From JBBSTY01 sp038235385 (GTDB lineage Bacteria > Actinomycetota > Acidimicrobiia > Acidimicrobiales > Acidimicrobilacustridaceae), in assembly GCA_038235385.1 (NCBI GenBank), contig JBBSTY010000054.1, positions 1-24,275 of the forward strand: 24,275 nt of DNA, in the 5' to 3' direction. The notes beneath the pieces were generated by a model, which was not told the origin of the DNA, did no database searches, and saw only the letters and a program-made list of their open reading frames with translations. This document shows, piece after piece, positions 22,107-24,275 of this stretch; positions within the stretch are counted from its first letter, which is position 1; every line of letters begins with the position of its first letter. The position numbers and the translations under genes are program-made.

Positions 22107-24113
22107 TTGTCTCCGAAATTGGGTCATCTGCACCTGTGGACGGCGCCGTGGTCTGCCGATGAGACGGTGGTGACGATCGCGCTGCCGGCACCCATCCTCC
22201 GCGTCCACGACGGGATGGTGGTCGATGCGAACCCGCTGGCGGCGATCGAGGTCGGTCGTTCGCTCGACGGCCTGATCGGAACGGCGCTGGTGGACCTGTT
22301 CGAACTCGCCGACCGTGATGCCGTCGCGAGGCTGCTCGGCGAGCCGGTGCCGACCACATCGGTCACGGTGTCCACGGCCGGGGCCGATCGACGACGGGTG
22401 GAGCTGCGAGCTGCTGGTGACGGTGACGGTCGGACGGTCGTGGTCGCGCTGCGCGACCGCACCGAGGAGCGCCTGTTGCACGCCGTGATCGACGCCGTGG
22501 CCGACTCGACGTTGCTCCTCGATCCCGAGGGGTTGGTCCGCTGGCAGTCGCGCACACTCGGGACGCAGATGCGCGGCGGACCCGAGGCCGGCCTCGGGTT
22601 CAACCCGTTGGAGCGCATCCATCCCGAAGATCTCCCCGGTGTGCTCGACGCGTCGGCACAGGTCGTCGCCGCTGCCGGCACGAGGGTCCGACACGTCGCC
22701 CGCTCCCGGTCGGTCACCGATGATGACGCGTGGCAGCTCATCGAGATGACGGGCATCGACGCGAGCGACGATCCGGACCTCGGGGGGTTCCTGATCCAGG
22801 TGTGCGAGGTCGAGGACGCGCAGGTGGTCGATTCCCTCGCCGAGGCCGATGGTCGCTTCCTGTCGTTGGCCGATGCCGCACCGGTCGGCATCCTCGTCTC
22901 GGACCGACTGGGTCGGACGGTGTACCGCAACGTCGCCGCCAAGGAGTTGCTCGGCGAACCGGATCTCCTCGTCCACACCGACTGGCGCGATCTCGCGAGT
23001 GGCGCGTCGAGGGATCTGATCGACGGGATCGTCCGCGGCGCCGTGGACACCGGGTCACCCGGATCGGTCACCACATCGTTCGAGATCGGCGGCCAGGTGC
23101 GCTGGTTGCGCGTCCACATCGCACCACGGCGAACCGCCAGTGGGAGCGATCCCTACCTGATCACCACCCTCGAGGACGTCACCAGCGAGATCGAGGCGCG
23201 CGAGGCGACCGACCGCCTCACCCACATGCTCGACGCGACCTCCGACTACGTGGCCGTCTTCCGGCCCACCGGCGAGATCCTCTACGTCAACGCGGCAACG
23301 AGGGCGTTGCTCGACGTCCTGGTGGGTGAGGGAGCTGCGGGGGAGCTCGCGGACCTGATCGACGACGAGCCCCGACGGTCGTGGATCAGCGCGGCGATGG
23401 AGGAGCTCGAGACCACCGACGTGTGGCAGGGGAACCTCGAGCTCAACACCGGCGGGGGACAGGTGATCCCGGTTTCGGCGATGGGCCTCATCCGGCGGCT
23501 GCCCGACGGCGAGCTGGATTGGGTGGCCATCCACGCACGCGACATCAGCGAGCTCAAGCAGGCGGAGCATCTGCTGCGCGACCTCGCCAGCCACGATCAC
23601 CTGACCGGTTTGGCGAACCGGGCGCTGTTCACCGAGCGGCTCGAACGTGCGGTCGCCGGGCACCGCCGCGAGCGATCGGGTGTCGCGGTGATGTTCTGCG
23701 ACCTCGACGGCTTCAAGGCGATCAACGACCGCCACGGCCACGCCGCCGGCGACCTCGTGCTGTCGGTCATCGCCGACCGGCTGCGACTGGTCACCCGCGA
23801 GACCGACACCACGGCGCGGGTGGGCGGAGACGAGTTCGTGATCGTGTGCGAGCGCATCACCGACCTCGTCGAGCTGGGTGAGCTCGCGCAGCGCGTGATC
23901 GACGCGGTCAACGGCCCGATCACCCTGCCGAACACGGGCCCCGTGCCGATGCTGCCGGTGCGGATCCGGGTGGGCATCTCGGTCGGGGTCGGGGTGGCGG
24001 GGGCCGACCACCCCGAGGTGGACGCCGATCGGCTGCTCACCCTGGCCGACACCGCCATGTACCGGGCCAAGGCGGCGGGCGGCACGACCTCGGTGATCGA
24101 CGTCCTCCGGTGA
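22107..24113 (+). CDS. Multi-PAS diguanylate cyclase (GGDEF)
   Basis: Up to 668 residues. Four PAS-like segments lie at about 24-110, 125-240, 250-370 and 375-495 (recognisable by LVRWQSRTLG, ADAAPVGILVSDRLGRTVYRN and LDATSDYVAVFRPTGEILYVN). They are followed by a GGDEF domain from DHLTGLANR (497) to the end. The signature GGDEF is intact at 573-577, and RETD (564-567) five residues before it is a classical inhibitory I-site. DLDGFKAINDRHGHAAGD supplies the metal/substrate site. It should therefore make c-di-GMP under product feedback, with the PAS domains sensing a small ligand, redox state or light. No EAL domain, signal or membrane span is seen, so it is cytosolic. The start is uncertain: TTG at 22107 or 22119, or GTG at 22167/22170, all lacking a clear ribosome site. 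It is divergent from the lipoprotein gene. Confidence 0.9.
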   Translation: MSPKLGHLHLWTAPWSADETVVTIALPAPILRVHDGMVVDANPLAAIEVGRSLDGLIGTALVDLFELADRDAVARLLGEPVPTTSVTVSTAGADRRRVELRAAGDGDGRTVVVALRDRTEERLLHAVIDAVADSTLLLDPEGLVRWQSRTLGTQMRGGPEAGLGFNPLERIHPEDLPGVLDASAQVVAAAGTRVRHVARSRSVTDDDAWQLIEMTGIDASDDPDLGGFLIQVCEVEDAQVVDSLAEADGRFLSLADAAPVGILVSDRLGRTVYRNVAAKELLGEPDLLVHTDWRDLASGASRDLIDGIVRGAVDTGSPGSVTTSFEIGGQVRWLRVHIAPRRTASGSDPYLITTLEDVTSEIEAREATDRLTHMLDATSDYVAVFRPTGEILYVNAATRALLDVLVGEGAAGELADLIDDEPRRSWISAAMEELETTDVWQGNLELNTGGGQVIPVSAMGLIRRLPDGELDWVAIHARDISELKQAEHLLRDLASHDHLTGLANRALFTERLERAVAGHRRERSGVAVMFCDLDGFKAINDRHGHAAGDLVLSVIADRLRLVTRETDTTARVGGDEFVIVCERITDLVELGELAQRVIDAVNGPITLPNTGPVPMLPVRIRVGISVGVGVAGADHPEVDADRLLTLADTAMYRAKAAGGTTSVIDVLR

Positions 24114-24122
24114 CCGTTCGGC

Positions 24123-24140
24123 CCCGACGCGATCATCGGG
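24123..24140. terminator. Weak hairpin between the GGDEF gene and leuD
   Basis: CCCGA (24123-24127) / TCGGG (24136-24140) with an 8-nt loop lies in the 33-base convergent gap. The stem is short and lacks a U-tract on either side, so a bidirectional terminator is only a possibility. Confidence 0.25.
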
Positions 24141-24146
24141 TCGTGA

Positions 24147-24275
24147 TCAGGTGCCCGCGATCGACAGCTTGTACGCAGGACGGTCTGCCTCGAAGGCGGT
24201 GATGGCGGACTCGTGGGCGAGGCTGATGCCGATGTCGTCGAGACCCTTCAGGAACCGTTCGCGGGTGGCGTCGTC
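24147..24275 (-). CDS. leuD: 3-isopropylmalate dehydratase small subunit, C-terminal end
   Basis: The minus strand from the right edge reads 42 codons to a TGA at 24147-24149, with the gene's start beyond the window. The translation, beginning DDATRERFLKGLDDIGISL and continuing AHESAITAFEADRPAYKLS, matches the conserved C-terminus of LeuD (the L-D-D-I-G-x-(S/T)-L-x-H-E pattern, followed by I-x-A-(Y/F)-E-A-x-R-P). With LeuC, this subunit isomerises 2- to 3-isopropylmalate in leucine synthesis. It is convergent with the GGDEF gene. The family assignment rests on about 40 residues, but these are distinctive. Confidence 0.85.
   Translation of the reverse strand, partial: DDATRERFLKGLDDIGISLAHESAITAFEADRPAYKLSIAGT

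Overview
The window is high-GC DNA (about 70% G+C by eye, with strong G/C preference at third codon positions). It most likely comes from a free-living actinobacterium. The actinobacterial/mycobacterial style of SerC, the full-length SerA with a C-terminal ACT domain, the secreted PF09826-type beta-propeller and frequent leaderless-looking starts all fit Actinomycetota, perhaps class Acidimicrobiia. The class-level guess is inference. No mobile element, phage gene, CRISPR array, tRNA or rRNA was seen. The genes are densely packed and look chromosomal.

Layout. 1-5430 is a branched-chain amino-acid block: the 3' part of ilvD, a convergent PAP2 phosphatase on the minus strand, then ilvB-ilvN-ilvC ending in a strong hairpin. 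Upstream of ilvB lies the best regulatory signal in the window: a promoter-like pair, a 14-codon leader ORF containing Ile-Leu-Leu-Val-Val, a hairpin, and a perfect 10-bp terminator stem with a U-rich tail. This has the form of a ribosome-mediated attenuator. 5539-8468 carries an orphan winged-helix/AAA+ ATPase and metY (O-acetylhomoserine sulfhydrylase). 8527-13449 on the minus strand holds a polytopic GT-C-like membrane protein, an acyl-CoA synthetase and serC. 13491-19280 on the plus strand holds a small unknown ORF, a class-I aspartate aminotransferase, an S9 peptidase, a small DUF2007-like membrane protein and serA. 19392-22012 on the minus strand holds a 78-residue membrane-anchored protein and a beta-propeller lipoprotein. 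A divergent multi-PAS GGDEF diguanylate cyclase follows, and the right edge cuts the 3' end of leuD on the minus strand.

How the genes work together. IlvBN, IlvC and IlvD carry out the common valine/isoleucine steps, and LeuD belongs to the leucine branch. SerA and SerC are two of the three serine-pathway enzymes. MetY makes homocysteine from O-acetylhomoserine, and the aspartate aminotransferase links to the aspartate family. The window is therefore mostly housekeeping amino-acid metabolism. The parts least explained by known genes are the attenuator architecture, the orphan ATPase, several phased or tandem short repeats, and the envelope proteins.
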